From Desertivirga xinjiangensis (GTDB lineage: Bacteria > Bacteroidota > Bacteroidia > Sphingobacteriales > Sphingobacteriaceae): a DNA stretch of 64,000 nucleotides. The translations under genes and the position numbers were made by a program. Location of the stretch: assembly GCF_024436435.1 (NCBI RefSeq), contig NZ_JAFMZP010000010.1:101462-165461 (forward strand). The letters run 5' to 3'. A model generated the notes under the pieces. That model saw only the letters and a program-made list of their open reading frames with translations. It was not told the DNA's origin and made no database searches. Shown piece by piece: positions 1 through 9,021 of the stretch; the first letter of the stretch is position 1, and each line of letters begins with the position of its first letter.

Positions 1-10
1 GGAAGGAAAT

Positions 11-91
11 ATGGCAGTTAAAGAAATTGTGATCAAGGTATTCAAATCTAACAGAGGGAAAGAAATAAAACAATACCTCGTGCTATTATAG
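11..91 (+). CDS. Short 26-aa ORF at window edge, possibly the 3' end of a longer gene
   Basis: A short basic peptide starting MAVKEIVIKVF and ending in TAG. A purine-rich GGAAGGAAAT precedes the ATG, but the frame is also open to the window edge, so this may be the tail of a gene that starts outside. I do not recognise it. The minus-strand terminator at 115-149 lies just beyond it. Confidence 0.2.
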   Translation: MAVKEIVIKVFKSNRGKEIKQYLVLL

Positions 92-114
92 ACGAAAATA
101 TTATTAACAAAAAA

Positions 115-149
115 GAGGCTGCGAAACCATCATACAGGCCTGCAGCCTC
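115..149 (-). terminator. Rho-independent terminator
   Basis: An 8-bp perfect stem (GAGGCTGC at 115-122, GCAGCCTC at 142-149) with a 19-nt loop. On the minus strand it is followed by six T, so it would end leftward transcripts from the small genes at 197-585. Confidence 0.6.
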
Positions 150-196
150 ATCATCTATTCAAAGGATTCAAATTGTTGAAATATTTTGATCTGAAT

Positions 197-301
197 TTAT
201 CTGACCAATACTCTGATGATAGCATAAATTGCAACAGCCAATAAGGCAATTTCAGTGCCGACTGTTAATTTTAAAACGGAGTCTAATATTTTACTTTTCA
301 T
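197..301 (-). CDS. Small single-TM peptide, 34 aa
   Basis: An ATG-initiated 34-residue ORF starting MKSKILDSVL, with a hydrophobic stretch at about residues 18-33 and a C-terminal arginine. The shape is that of a one-pass membrane peptide. It lies between a small ORF upstream and a good terminator downstream on the same strand, which supports expression. No ribosome binding site is obvious and no family is recognised. Confidence 0.35.
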   Translation of the reverse strand: MKSKILDSVLKLTVGTEIALLAVAIYAIIRVLVR

Positions 302-462
302 GATATTGAGGGTTAATTGTTTGATATAAATATGCGACCTGATGTATTGAAAAGAAATGAGCTTCGTCACAGAAAATCAAATCATTAGACACATAACATC
401 TGTATTTAGATCACAAACAACCTCAGGGAGACGCGATTGATAGGCGGGGCGGCTTTAGACTA

Positions 463-585
463 TCAGGAAAAGATTAGAATACCCAATAAAATTCCTGCAA
501 TCATGGTGATATACAACAATACTTCGGTTCCTGCAAAACGTTTGTACTTCGTCCAGAACGAATAATCACTTTTTTTATCGGGCAT
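463..585 (-). CDS. Small membrane protein, 40 aa
   Basis: Starts MPDKKSDYSFWTKYKRFAG and ends in a hydrophobic segment of about 19 residues, giving a charged N-terminus with a C-terminal anchor. An upstream ATG at 648 would give 61 aa, but that version runs through the terminator hairpin at 592-612, so I prefer the 585 start. That start has no space for a normal ribosome binding site. It may be translated on read-through RNA or not at all. Confidence 0.35.
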   Translation of the reverse strand: MPDKKSDYSFWTKYKRFAGTEVLLYITMIAGILLGILIFS

Positions 586-612
586 AAAAAACCGGAGCTT
601 GATTAGCTCCGG
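586..612 (-). terminator. Rho-independent terminator
   Basis: Stem CCGGAGCT (592-599) and AGCTCCGG (605-612) around a 5-nt loop, followed on the minus strand by a T6 tract (586-591). It ends the leftward transcript that carries the two thioredoxin-fold genes. Confidence 0.75.
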
Positions 613-666
613 CACAAAAATAAGATTTTCTAATTCCCCTTCAAGCATAAGAGTCCGATCGAGAAA

Positions 667-1278
667 TTAAGCACCTTGTTTTTTCCATTTTATGGTACAT
701 CCGATTGCCTTTGTAGTAGTGACCGCTGGCTTTCTACCTGAAGACAGGGCATCGACAGCCGCTTCAACATATTTAAGTTTTTCTGGATTATTTCCTTCAG
801 TATCGTTATCTATCGCACCAATATACTGAACAACATTCCCCGTAGGCGACTTCTCTACAACAAACACATGAGGCGTACGACTGGGGCCAAATTGCCTGGT
901 AACTACTTGATCCGGATCAGTTAGGTAAGGGAATTTAAAGTTTTTCTCCTTTGCCCGTTGCTGATTTTTCTCATACGAATCAGCAGGCTGCACACCGGCA
1001 TCGTTCGGATTGATGGCAATTACAGGATAACCAAGGGGAGCGTATTTTGCGTTCAGAGCAATAAGCCTGTCCTGGTAAGCGATGGCATAAGGGCATGTAT
1101 TACAGGTAAAAACTACAATGTACCCTTTAGCATCTTTATAATCGGCCAGGGAAACTTTATTGCCATCAACATTTTTAAGACTGAAATCAGAAACAGCATC
1201 TCCTACTTTGTACCCGGCAGTTTGAGCGCTGGCAAAGAGTACCAGGCACGACAAAAAAATGGTTATTAGTGTTTTCAT
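667..1278 (-). CDS. Secreted redoxin/thioredoxin-family protein
   Basis: A 203-aa protein with a signal peptide (about residues 1-18) followed by an AhpC/TSA-Redoxin domain. The C59-N-T-C62 pair followed by PYA is the variant CxxC seen in this periplasmic family, and GPSRTPHVFVV carries the conserved cis-proline region. It probably acts in periplasmic thiol redox chemistry. It sits 20 bp downstream of a TlpA-like gene on the same strand and is followed by a strong terminator, so the two likely form an operon. Family assignment is firm; substrate is unknown. Confidence 0.85.
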   Translation of the reverse strand: MKTLITIFLSCLVLFASAQTAGYKVGDAVSDFSLKNVDGNKVSLADYKDAKGYIVVFTCNTCPYAIAYQDRLIALNAKYAPLGYPVIAINPNDAGVQPADSYEKNQQRAKEKNFKFPYLTDPDQVVTRQFGPSRTPHVFVVEKSPTGNVVQYIGAIDNDTEGNNPEKLKYVEAAVDALSSGRKPAVTTTKAIGCTIKWKKQGA

Positions 1279-1298
1279 AGCATTTATTGTTTATAGTC

Positions 1299-1778
1299 TT
1301 AGTTTACAGACTGATAGATTTTCTCCAGATCATTATACGTGAATTCTTTCTCATAAAACTCCCGAACATTTTTTTGTTTATTTACTATCAGTGTTGCAGG
1401 CAGCGCGCCTGACCATTCTTTGCTTATCCGGTCGATATACTGTTGAGCATTACTTTCATTCAACAGAAACACTTCGTTTTTGAGTTGCTTTTTCCTCACA
1501 AAAGGAACAACGCTCGAATTCATCTTTGATTTAAAGTCGAGACTGATCAGTAAGACCTTTAGAGGCTGAGATTTATAGCTTGCCTGCAATTTTTCAAAGT
1601 GAGGTAATTCTTTGATACAGGGCGCGCACCAGGTGGCCCAGAAGTTTACGACATAAATAGTATCTTTACCTTGGTTAATTCGTTTTTCAAGCTGATCCAC
1701 CGTAAGCAGATTTACTGTCTGCGCTTTTACCGGCGACATCGAAACTATGAACAATCCTATTGTAATGAATAATTTCAC
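1299..1778 (-). CDS. TlpA-like periplasmic thioredoxin
   Basis: A 159-aa protein with a signal peptide (about 1-20) and the classical NFWATW-C51-A-P-C54 thioredoxin active site, followed by a conserved PATLIV strand carrying the cis-proline. This is the TlpA/ResA type of membrane-side thiol oxidoreductase, which usually reduces disulfides in exported proteins. It is co-directional with the redoxin gene downstream and 32 bp from the NlpC/P60 gene upstream. Confidence 0.85.
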   Translation of the reverse strand: MKLFITIGLFIVSMSPVKAQTVNLLTVDQLEKRINQGKDTIYVVNFWATWCAPCIKELPHFEKLQASYKSQPLKVLLISLDFKSKMNSSVVPFVRKKQLKNEVFLLNESNAQQYIDRISKEWSGALPATLIVNKQKNVREFYEKEFTYNDLEKIYQSVN

Positions 1779-1810
1779 AGGCTGCTTTTGTTCCTATAAA
1801 ATTAAGATGT

Positions 1811-2383
1811 TTATTGGGCATCTGAAAATAAAAGATCGTTTTTTATACTACCCGCGCGTGAGAAGTATTTGTAATACCATGGATCTTTTAAATAGCTGAT
1901 AATAACACCTTTGCTCGTTGATACATGAACAAAGCGATTGTTCTTAAGATACACGCCAACATGACTGAATGGCTGGCCGCTAAAATCGAAAAACACGAGG
2001 TCACCTTCTTCCAGCTGTTCCTCGTACTTTCGTTTAACCGTCTGTGCCATTTGCCTGGCCACTCGCGGCAGGTTCTTGTTATAAATTTCCCTTTGAAGTA
2101 ATGTAGTAAAGCCAGAACAATCAACCCCTCTCTTATCCATTCCGGCATTTTTGTGAGGAACCCCCATCCACTCGTCAATGAACCTATAGAGTTTTTCGTT
2201 CTTTATTTCCCTTTCCGACACATCAAGTAGTTCTGCATATCGCTCTTTTACAGAACCTTTAAAGGTTTTACCTCTACTTTTAGATGCATCTGTAAGCATC
2301 TTTTTACTGTTGCAGGATGTTAAGAGCGTTGCAGCTATAAACATTAAAGCAGCTATTTTACTTAGTCCCTCGAATCTAACCAT
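1811..2383 (-). CDS. NlpC/P60 (C40) peptidoglycan hydrolase lipoprotein
   Basis: A 190-aa lipoprotein with lipobox LTS-C24. The C40 peptidase domain covers about residues 65-175: nucleophile in GVDC89SGF, first histidine in FSH141VGVY, second polar residue near H153. GDLVFF is the usual NlpC/P60 strand. Members cut D-Glu-diaminopimelate bonds in cell-wall peptides. It lies upstream of and co-directional with the two thioredoxin-fold genes, and downstream of mutS. Confidence 0.85.
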   Translation of the reverse strand: MVRFEGLSKIAALMFIAATLLTSCNSKKMLTDASKSRGKTFKGSVKERYAELLDVSEREIKNEKLYRFIDEWMGVPHKNAGMDKRGVDCSGFTTLLQREIYNKNLPRVARQMAQTVKRKYEEQLEEGDLVFFDFSGQPFSHVGVYLKNNRFVHVSTSKGVIISYLKDPWYYKYFSRAGSIKNDLLFSDAQ

Positions 2384-2462
2384 AGTGCCAAGGTCTCAAA
2401 ACTTACTTTTTTAAACTAACAGAAGTTTTTAACACCTGTTAGTTTAGCCCGATGCTTTCATA

Positions 2463-5078
2463 TTAATTCTTTATCACCCGCTGTATCTCATCCAGCTTCA
2501 TCAAAGCTTCTACCGGTGTCAGAGTATTTACATCAAGGTTGTTAAGAAGATCCCGGATCTTTACCAGCACCGGATCATCGATGGAAAACATCTGCAGCTG
2601 GTAAGCTTGTTGCTGGACTTTTTTGATGCTGTCTTTAATATGTTCACCACCTGTGCGTTCCTGCTCCAGTCGTTTTAATATCTCATTTGCGCGGCCGATA
2701 AGTTTTGGGGGCATTCCCGCCATTTTTGCCACATGAATGCCAAAACTGTGTTCACTGCCGCCAGGAACCAATTTTCGCAGGAAAATGACTTTATTTCCAA
2801 CCTCCTTTACAGATACATTGAAATTCTTTATGCGGTTAAAAGAATTGGAAAGTTCATTTAGTTCATGATAATGCGTAGCAAACAAGGTTTTGGCTTTTGC
2901 TACCGGGTTGTTATGAAGAAACTCTGCTATAGCCCAGGCTATAGAGATCCCGTCATAAGTGGAAGTACCCCTGCCTATCTCATCCAGCAGGATCAAGCTC
3001 TTATCCGAAAGGTTATTCAGGATACTCGCGGTTTCATTCATCTCCACCATGAAGGTTGACTCCCCGGAAGAGAGATTATCTGACGCACCTACCCGGGTAA
3101 ATATTTTATCTACCAAACCTATCCTGGCGGTCTTGGCAGGCACAAAGCAACCGATCTGAGCCATTAGCACGATCAAACCGGTTTGTCTCAGTAAGGCCGA
3201 CTTACCAGCCATGTTTGGTCCGGTGATGATAATGATCTGCTGGGTTTCGCTGTCAAGAAACACATCGTTGGTGATATACTCCTCTCCTGCCGGAAGGTTC
3301 CTTTCTATTACCGGGTGCCGTCCTCCCTTGATGTCAATGATCGACTCGGTATTGATCTCAGGCTTGACATAATAGTTCTTGATGGCAGTGCTTGCAAAGC
3401 AAAGCAGCACGTCCAGCTGGGCGATCAACTGTGCATTAAGCTGGATAGGCTTGATGTATTCAGATAAGGCAAAAACCAGCTCATTATAGAGTCTTGTTTC
3501 GAGTGCATGGATCTTCTCTTCTGCACCCAGGATCTGCTCTTCATATTCTTTCAGCTCTGGAGTAATATACCGCTCGGCATTCACCAGCGTCTGCTTTCGG
3601 ATCCACTCAGAAGGAACCTTATCTTTATGGGCATTAGTAACCTCGAGGTAGTAGCCAAAAACGTTGTTAAAAGCCACTTTCAATGAAGGGATTCCCGTAG
3701 TTTCCGCTTCTCTTTTCTGGATCTCCAGCAAATAGCCCTTTCCGCCAAAAGCAATTTTTCTCAGCCGGTCAAGTTCTTCATCGATTCCTTCTGCTATTAC
3801 GCCACCCTTTATTACCATTACAGGAGGTTCAGGATGTAGTTCCCTTTCGATCTTATCGCGAATGATCGAACATGGATTTAGCTGCTCTGCTAAAGTTTTA
3901 AGAGCAATATTATCCGCCTCTCCGCACTGTTTTTTTATAGCTTCAATGGCAATTAGTGCCCTTTTTAACTGACATACTTCGCGTGGATTGGCTTTAAGCA
4001 AACCAATTTTGGAGATCATTCGTTCCAGATCCCCTATCTGTTTAATTTCCTGTGCCAGCGATTCCCTTAATTCGTCATGCTGGATGAAATATTCCACCAC
4101 ATCCAATCGGTCCTGAATAGGCTTTTTTTCCTTCAATGGCATCACTATCCAGCGTCTCAGCATCCTCGCTCCCATCGGAGAACAGGTTTGGTCCAGAACA
4201 TCCACCAGCGTTATCGCATTTTCGTTGGCCGAGCCTACAAGTTCGAGGTTGCGGATAGTAAAGCGGTCGAGCCACATATAGCGGTCTTCCTCAATCCTGG
4301 AAATATTCGAAATATGCTGAAGGTTCCGGTGTTCTGTTTCGTTGAGGTAATGCAAGGCAACTCCAGCCGCTGTGATAGCCAGAGGCAAACGTTCAATCCC
4401 GAATCCTTTCAAGGATTTAACCTCAAAGTGTTTCAGCAAACACTCATGAGCATAATCACCGGTATAGGGCCATTCGTCGAGACAATAGGTATAAAATCTA
4501 TCACCAAAGGTCTCTGCAAAGTCACGGTTACGGCTCTTCTGAAAGATCACTTCACTCGGCTTGAAGCCCTGCAGCAACTTATCTATATACTCGCAGTTTC
4601 CCTGAGCCACCAGGAATTCGCCGGTAGAAATATCGACGAAGGCGATTCCTACGGTATTCTTTTCAAAATATATAGAAGCAAGGTAGTTATTGGTCTTTTG
4701 CTGAACAATATTATCACTATAGGCTACACCAGGAGTAACAAGTTCCGTCACCCCCCGTTTTACAATAGTTTTGGTTGTTTTAGGATCTTCAAGCTGATCA
4801 CAGATTGCCACCCGTTGGCCTGCCCTGACTAGTTTAGGAAGATAGGTTTCCAGCGAATGGTGAGGAAAACCTGCCAGTTCGATATATGCAGCGGATCCAT
4901 TTGCTCGCCGGGTCAAAACAATACCTAAAATTCCCGAAGCTTTTACAGCATCTTCACCGAAGGTTTCATAAAAATCGCCAACCCTGAACAACAACAAAGC
5001 ACCAGGGTATTTAGCCTTGATGGTATTGTATTGCTGCATTAAAGGGGTCTCTTTAGTCGCGGTTGCAGTTTTTGCCAA
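2463..5078 (-). CDS. mutS: DNA mismatch repair protein MutS
   Basis: An 871-aa MutS. The N-terminal mismatch-recognition domain has the F-x-E motif in [13 protein letters not shown]. The C-terminal ABC ATPase has Walker A GPNMAGKS near residue 620, Walker B/signature [16 protein letters not shown] near 700, and FATHYHEL. It recognises mispairs and recruits MutL. The reading frame starts with TTG at 5076-5078, preceded by AGAAAAGG; the first in-frame ATG would drop 13 residues. The conserved N-terminal stretch [13 protein letters not shown] argues for the TTG start. Convincing full-length chromosomal gene. Confidence 0.97.
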   Translation of the reverse strand: MAKTATATKETPLMQQYNTIKAKYPGALLLFRVGDFYETFGEDAVKASGILGIVLTRRANGSAAYIELAGFPHHSLETYLPKLVRAGQRVAICDQLEDPKTTKTIVKRGVTELVTPGVAYSDNIVQQKTNNYLASIYFEKNTVGIAFVDISTGEFLVAQGNCEYIDKLLQGFKPSEVIFQKSRNRDFAETFGDRFYTYCLDEWPYTGDYAHECLLKHFEVKSLKGFGIERLPLAITAAGVALHYLNETEHRNLQHISNISRIEEDRYMWLDRFTIRNLELVGSANENAITLVDVLDQTCSPMGARMLRRWIVMPLKEKKPIQDRLDVVEYFIQHDELRESLAQEIKQIGDLERMISKIGLLKANPREVCQLKRALIAIEAIKKQCGEADNIALKTLAEQLNPCSIIRDKIERELHPEPPVMVIKGGVIAEGIDEELDRLRKIAFGGKGYLLEIQKREAETTGIPSLKVAFNNVFGYYLEVTNAHKDKVPSEWIRKQTLVNAERYITPELKEYEEQILGAEEKIHALETRLYNELVFALSEYIKPIQLNAQLIAQLDVLLCFASTAIKNYYVKPEINTESIIDIKGGRHPVIERNLPAGEEYITNDVFLDSETQQIIIITGPNMAGKSALLRQTGLIVLMAQIGCFVPAKTARIGLVDKIFTRVGASDNLSSGESTFMVEMNETASILNNLSDKSLILLDEIGRGTSTYDGISIAWAIAEFLHNNPVAKAKTLFATHYHELNELSNSFNRIKNFNVSVKEVGNKVIFLRKLVPGGSEHSFGIHVAKMAGMPPKLIGRANEILKRLEQERTGGEHIKDSIKKVQQQAYQLQMFSIDDPVLVKIRDLLNNLDVNTLTPVEALMKLDEIQRVIKN

Positions 5079-5174
5079 GCCTTTTCTAATTTTAACCTGC
5101 GAATTTAAATCATTGTATTTGCTTTAAGACGTGTTGTGGAAAAAGAAGGGAAATGTGGATAGGTTTGTTTTGAG

Positions 5175-5253
5175 AAACCACAGAGAACATGGAGCAGGCA
5201 CAAAGGTACACGAAAATTTCTTCTCTGTGTACTCTCTGGTTTAACTTTGTGCC
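5175..5253. repeat. Imperfect inverted-repeat intergenic element
   Basis: Between mutS and the GDSL gene, CACAGAGA on the left pairs with TCTCTGTG on the right, and GGCACAAAG with CTTTGTGCC, in a scrambled palindromic arrangement. Such CACAGAGA-rich intergenic elements are dispersed in several bacterial genomes. The rest of the 254-bp gap shows no gene. Confidence 0.4.
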
Positions 5254-5332
5254 CTATGTGTTTCAAAAAAATATTTATATTTCGCCCTTAAAGTGATCAA
5301 TTTACTATCAAACCAGATATACTTCCATATTC

Positions 5333-6100
5333 ATGAAAACAAACAACTCTAACAGAAGAAACTTTTTACAAAAAGCTTCACTAGGCACCCTTGCGGCTCT
5401 GACTATGCCACAGGTAATCGTTTCTTCCTTTGCTTCAGAAAATGCAAAATCAAAGAAAATTTCTCTAAAAGCGGATGATGTCATTCTGTTTCAAGGCGAT
5501 TCAATAACCGATGCAGGCAGAGTACGCACAGAAACTGCGTTCAACAACCAGAAAGCGCTTGGAGGCGGTTACTCATTTCTAGCAACGGCAAGTCTTTTAA
5601 ATAACCACCCTGGTAAACGTTTAAAAATCTACAATAAAGGAATAAGCGGCAATAAAGTTTACCAACTGGCAGAGCGATGGGATGCCGACGCCCTGGAATT
5701 AAAACCCAATGTTCTTAGCATACTTATCGGCGTAAACGACTACTGGCATTTCAGGAATAAAAAATACGATGGTACAATCGAAACATACAAGAATGACTAT
5801 AAAGCTCTGATTGAAAGAACCCTGAAGGCTTTGCCTGATGTTAAGCTGATCATTGGCGAGCCTTTTTCTATCATTGGCAAATCCGTTGATGCCAGCTGGG
5901 CTCCGGCACTAAAGCCCTATCAGGAAGCTGCCAGGAATATTGCAGATACTTTCGGAGCTGCGTTTATTCCTTATCAAAAAGTGTTCGATAATGCTTTGAA
6001 GGTTGCGCCTGGCGACTACTGGGCTCCAGATGGGGTGCATCCGAGCATTGCAGGTGCCCAGCTAATGGCAAATGCCTGGCGGGAAGTGATAAGTGGCTAA
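5333..6100 (+). CDS. Secreted SGNH/GDSL-type esterase
   Basis: A 255-aa protein with a Tat-like N-terminus (NRRNFLQKASLGTLAAL). SGNH blocks are visible: block I GDSITDAGR near residue 55 (catalytic Ser), block II Gly in NKGISGNK, block III GVNDYW (Asn), and block V DGVHPS near 238 (catalytic Asp and His). Relatives are periplasmic or lipoprotein carbohydrate esterases and lipases; the substrate here cannot be told. Transcribed divergently from mutS. Confidence 0.88.
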   Translation: MKTNNSNRRNFLQKASLGTLAALTMPQVIVSSFASENAKSKKISLKADDVILFQGDSITDAGRVRTETAFNNQKALGGGYSFLATASLLNNHPGKRLKIYNKGISGNKVYQLAERWDADALELKPNVLSILIGVNDYWHFRNKKYDGTIETYKNDYKALIERTLKALPDVKLIIGEPFSIIGKSVDASWAPALKPYQEAARNIADTFGAAFIPYQKVFDNALKVAPGDYWAPDGVHPSIAGAQLMANAWREVISG

Positions 6101-6150
6101 AGTCCTCTCCTTCGTGTAACATCATTGTAGCTTTCACAAGTTTCTCAATT

Positions 6151-6201
6151 TGCGTAATATTGCCGGCTAATACATCAGGCATCAACCGGTAATATTACGC
6201 A
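6151..6201 (+). promoter_or_regulatory. Inverted repeat ending on the amidase start codon
   Basis: TGCGTAATATTGCCGG (6151-6166) and CCGGTAATATTACGCA (6186-6201) are inverted copies with one difference that stays G-U paired in RNA; the spacer is 19 nt. The last base of the right arm is the A of the amidase ATG. As RNA this would bury the ribosome entry region; as DNA it could be a dimeric operator. Confidence 0.5.
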
Positions 6202-7001
6202 TGAAAAAATCAATCCCCCATTATAAATTTCAACTTCTTTTTCTCGGTTTCCCTTTGTTGATAAACACATCCTTTATCAGCCTGCAAAAAACCCCTCCAG
6301 GATTGAAAAGTATAGTGCTCGATGCCGGGCATGGAGGTGTCGACAGCGGCACTCGTGGCAAAAATTCACGCGAAAAGGATATTACTCTGAAAGTTGCACT
6401 TAAACTAGGTAAAGCGTTGAAAGCCAGATATCGCGACCTTAAGGTGCTCTATACAAGAACGAGTGACGTGCAGGTACCTTTATATAAGCGAATTGCATTA
6501 GCCAACAACGCAAAAGCAAGTTTATTTATTTCTATCCATTGTAACTCATTACCCGCTAACGCAGCCAACAGGGCTAGTATAAAAGGTACCGAATCCTTTG
6601 TTTCCGGATTTGGACGCTTGAAAGAGCAGGACGTTGCCTTACGTGAAAACGCATCCATTTTGCTTGAAAAAGACTATAAAAAGAACTATGACGGATATGA
6701 TCCCCGCGACCCGGAGAGTATCATCATTTTTTCTTTGATAAAAAATGCTAATCGGGATCAGAGCATAAATTTTGCCCGTATCATGCAGCAGCAATACAGG
6801 AAGATCGGCCGACAGGATCGCGGCTATAAAGAGCAAAGCCTGGCCGTCCTTGCACGAGCGGCCATGCCTGCGATATTAACCGAGATCGGCTTTTTAAGTA
6901 ATAGTGCTGAAGAAAGATATCTGCTCTCAGCAGCTGGACAGGATGAGATTGTATCGAGCCAACTTAAAGCTGTTGAAGCCTATAGCAAACTGGTCGACTA
7001 A
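6201..7001 (+). CDS. N-acetylmuramoyl-L-alanine amidase (Amidase_3)
   Basis: A 266-aa protein with a signal-anchor-like N-terminus (about residues 8-27) and a full Amidase_3 domain: IVLDAGH44GG, zinc-binding Glu58 in REKDITL, SIH113CNS and a C-terminal TEIGFLSN with the catalytic Glu. These zinc enzymes cleave the amide bond between MurNAc and L-Ala during cell separation. The start codon overlaps an inverted repeat. The gene ends 2 bp from the convergent GIN-domain gene. Confidence 0.92.
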   Translation: MKKSIPHYKFQLLFLGFPLLINTSFISLQKTPPGLKSIVLDAGHGGVDSGTRGKNSREKDITLKVALKLGKALKARYRDLKVLYTRTSDVQVPLYKRIALANNAKASLFISIHCNSLPANAANRASIKGTESFVSGFGRLKEQDVALRENASILLEKDYKKNYDGYDPRDPESIIIFSLIKNANRDQSINFARIMQQQYRKIGRQDRGYKEQSLAVLARAAMPAILTEIGFLSNSAEERYLLSAAGQDEIVSSQLKAVEAYSKLVD

Positions 7002-7003
7002 TA

Positions 7004-7657
7004 TTAGTTTTTCTTTACAACTCCACCGCTACCGCTGATATTTGAATCTATCACCGGGTTGCCGAAATAATAAACGTTTCCACTACCGCTGATTTTCACC
7101 TTCAGACTTTCTGTCGGATTGACCCATACATCTCCGCTGCCTGAGATTTTAACATCAGCTGAGCTGCTATAAACTTTACTCAGATCAGCGTCACCTGAGC
7201 CTGAAACGGTGACGTTCACTTTCCTTGCAACAAACTCATCCTCTACCACTATATCACCCGAACCACTTATCCTCACATCGAAATTTTCCTGATAGTCGAA
7301 ATTTCCGGAGATATTCAGCTTTCCGCTTCCGCTAAGCGTTGCCCCGTTAATGAACGGCATGGTAACATATACTTCGATGTCGTCGTCCTGCACATTTACA
7401 CGTTCATAGCCAAGTTTAAGGGTGCCATTAAATACTTCCGTTTTAAAGTGCGGCAGGAGATTAGATGAACCACGGAGTTCCACCTCGTAGTCTGGTCCAT
7501 AGCTAATACGGATGTTATTGGCTCCGCTGCTTAGCACCTGCCGAAAATCGTTGGGTCTGCGAACTTCCGTAGTCCGGTTACCATTTGCTTCCAACCTTTC
7601 CTTTGTACACGATACAAAGAGAAATCCTAAAATTGATAGATAAAATAAAGCTTTCAT
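7004..7657 (-). CDS. GIN-domain (DUF2807) lipoprotein
   Basis: A 217-aa lipoprotein (lipobox FVS-C17) whose body is the beta-solenoid-like head-GIN/DUF2807 domain with repeated SGSGD/SGSGN turns, for example LSGSGKLNISG, ISGSGDIVVED, VSGSGDADLS and ISGSGDVWV. Such proteins are abundant in the Bacteroidota cell envelope; the function is not established. Convergent with the amidase and downstream of the FAGF-repeat gene. Confidence 0.85.
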   Translation of the reverse strand: MKALFYLSILGFLFVSCTKERLEANGNRTTEVRRPNDFRQVLSSGANNIRISYGPDYEVELRGSSNLLPHFKTEVFNGTLKLGYERVNVQDDDIEVYVTMPFINGATLSGSGKLNISGNFDYQENFDVRISGSGDIVVEDEFVARKVNVTVSGSGDADLSKVYSSSADVKISGSGDVWVNPTESLKVKISGSGNVYYFGNPVIDSNISGSGGVVKKN

Positions 7658-7690
7658 ATGTTTAAATGGTGTTTTACTAAAATGATATGA

Positions 7691-8884
7691 TTAAAAAATA
7701 AAGTTTAGTCCCGCCTGATAGCCTATATAAGTAGCATGAAAATCTTTACCCCAGCGATTTTGATGTTCCCACATATAGTCGTTGATTAATGCCTTACCCT
7801 CCAGAGTATTAGTATTAATATAATTAAAGGAAGGACCGCCGAAGAGTTCCAGTTTTTTAGTAAATCTCACAGAAGGCATGAGTTTCAGTGATGATTTAAA
7901 GTAATCGCCGGCTGTAAAGTTTTCCAGCATCTGGAAGGTAGCTTCGGTGTTTAGTCGAAAAAATCTGGTTCGAAAAAAATGCGCACCAAATCCGGCTTCC
8001 ATGGCATAAACATGATCTTCGTTTTCAAAGTTATAACCCGCTCCAAGTATTCCATAAAGTACCTTTCCTCCGGAGCGGAAAGTAAGCAGGCTGGTTTGAT
8101 TCTCATCGACGCTAAAGCCGATGCTTTTTTCGCCATTTTTTATAATATTGATGATCCCGACAGGATGATCGCTGCTATCAGCAATATTAATAAATCCAGC
8201 TATTTGTGCACCCTTCACTTTTTTCGCGACATTAATAAAACCGGCCACCTGCGACCCCGAAACTTCTTTAGCCACATTAATAAAGCCGCTTAACTGCGAA
8301 CCCTTCACTTTTTGCCCGGTCACGTTGCTAAATCCCGCAAACTGCGAGCCGCCGACGGCTTTTGCAGTATTGGCGAAACCAGCAAACTGAGATCCGGAAA
8401 CTTCCATGGCATGATTTGAAAAACCTGCTATCTGAGTTCCCATCAAGTTATCTGCTTTGTTTAAAAATCCTGCGAACTGCGCCCCTTCAACATTATCCGA
8501 AGCCACATTACTGAAACCCGCAAACTGCATGCCTCTGCCTTCGCCATAAGTATTTGCAAAACCAGCAAATAACATTCCGTCCGCTTTTTTCCCTATATGG
8601 TTTGAAAATCCCGCAAAAGCAACTCCCCTGATATTATTCCGAACCACGTTTGCGAATCCTGCGAAAGCCAAACCTCTCTCTTCGGCAGAAACGCCTCCCA
8701 GAAGGTGAAGTGAAAAATCATTTGTATCTAAGGGCGCATCAGTGCCGTGTGTGCTTATAGGATAAAGAATACCCAGGTGTACCCGGTCGCTGTTGTGTGT
8801 TTGAGCTATTCCCTGCAATCCCGTAAATGCCAGTAATGTTACTATTATTTGTTTAATCTTAGTGGTGTAATTATAGATCCTCAT
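7691..8884 (-). CDS. FAGF-repeat surface protein (LA_2272-like)
   Basis: A 397-aa secreted protein. From the ATG at 8884 it has a good signal peptide (IIVTLLAFTGLQGIAQ); the ATG at 8908 only adds eight polar residues. Residues about 65-240 are roughly a dozen 15-18-residue repeats of the type QFAGFSNVA / QIAGFINVA, suggesting a solenoid or beta structure. The C-terminus looks like a small outer-membrane-associated beta domain ending in F. It matches the proteins named LA_2272-family surface repeat proteins; the role is unknown. Confidence 0.75.
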   Translation of the reverse strand: MRIYNYTTKIKQIIVTLLAFTGLQGIAQTHNSDRVHLGILYPISTHGTDAPLDTNDFSLHLLGGVSAEERGLAFAGFANVVRNNIRGVAFAGFSNHIGKKADGMLFAGFANTYGEGRGMQFAGFSNVASDNVEGAQFAGFLNKADNLMGTQIAGFSNHAMEVSGSQFAGFANTAKAVGGSQFAGFSNVTGQKVKGSQLSGFINVAKEVSGSQVAGFINVAKKVKGAQIAGFINIADSSDHPVGIINIIKNGEKSIGFSVDENQTSLLTFRSGGKVLYGILGAGYNFENEDHVYAMEAGFGAHFFRTRFFRLNTEATFQMLENFTAGDYFKSSLKLMPSVRFTKKLELFGGPSFNYINTNTLEGKALINDYMWEHQNRWGKDFHATYIGYQAGLNFIF

Positions 8885-9021
8885 TATTGTCTTTTGAGAA
8901 TATGACAAGACGACAAGCTTTCACCCCTATGCCAGATCAATTTATTTTTTCGTATAACAATACATTATCTTTATCATAACATGGGAAATGTATCTTTACT
9001 CATATTTTTTTCACTACAGAT

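Noticed and set aside
4077..4832. 251-codon open frame antisense to mutS
   Set aside because: Complete overlap with a highly conserved enzyme gene, and the product has no recognisable features; a shadow frame.
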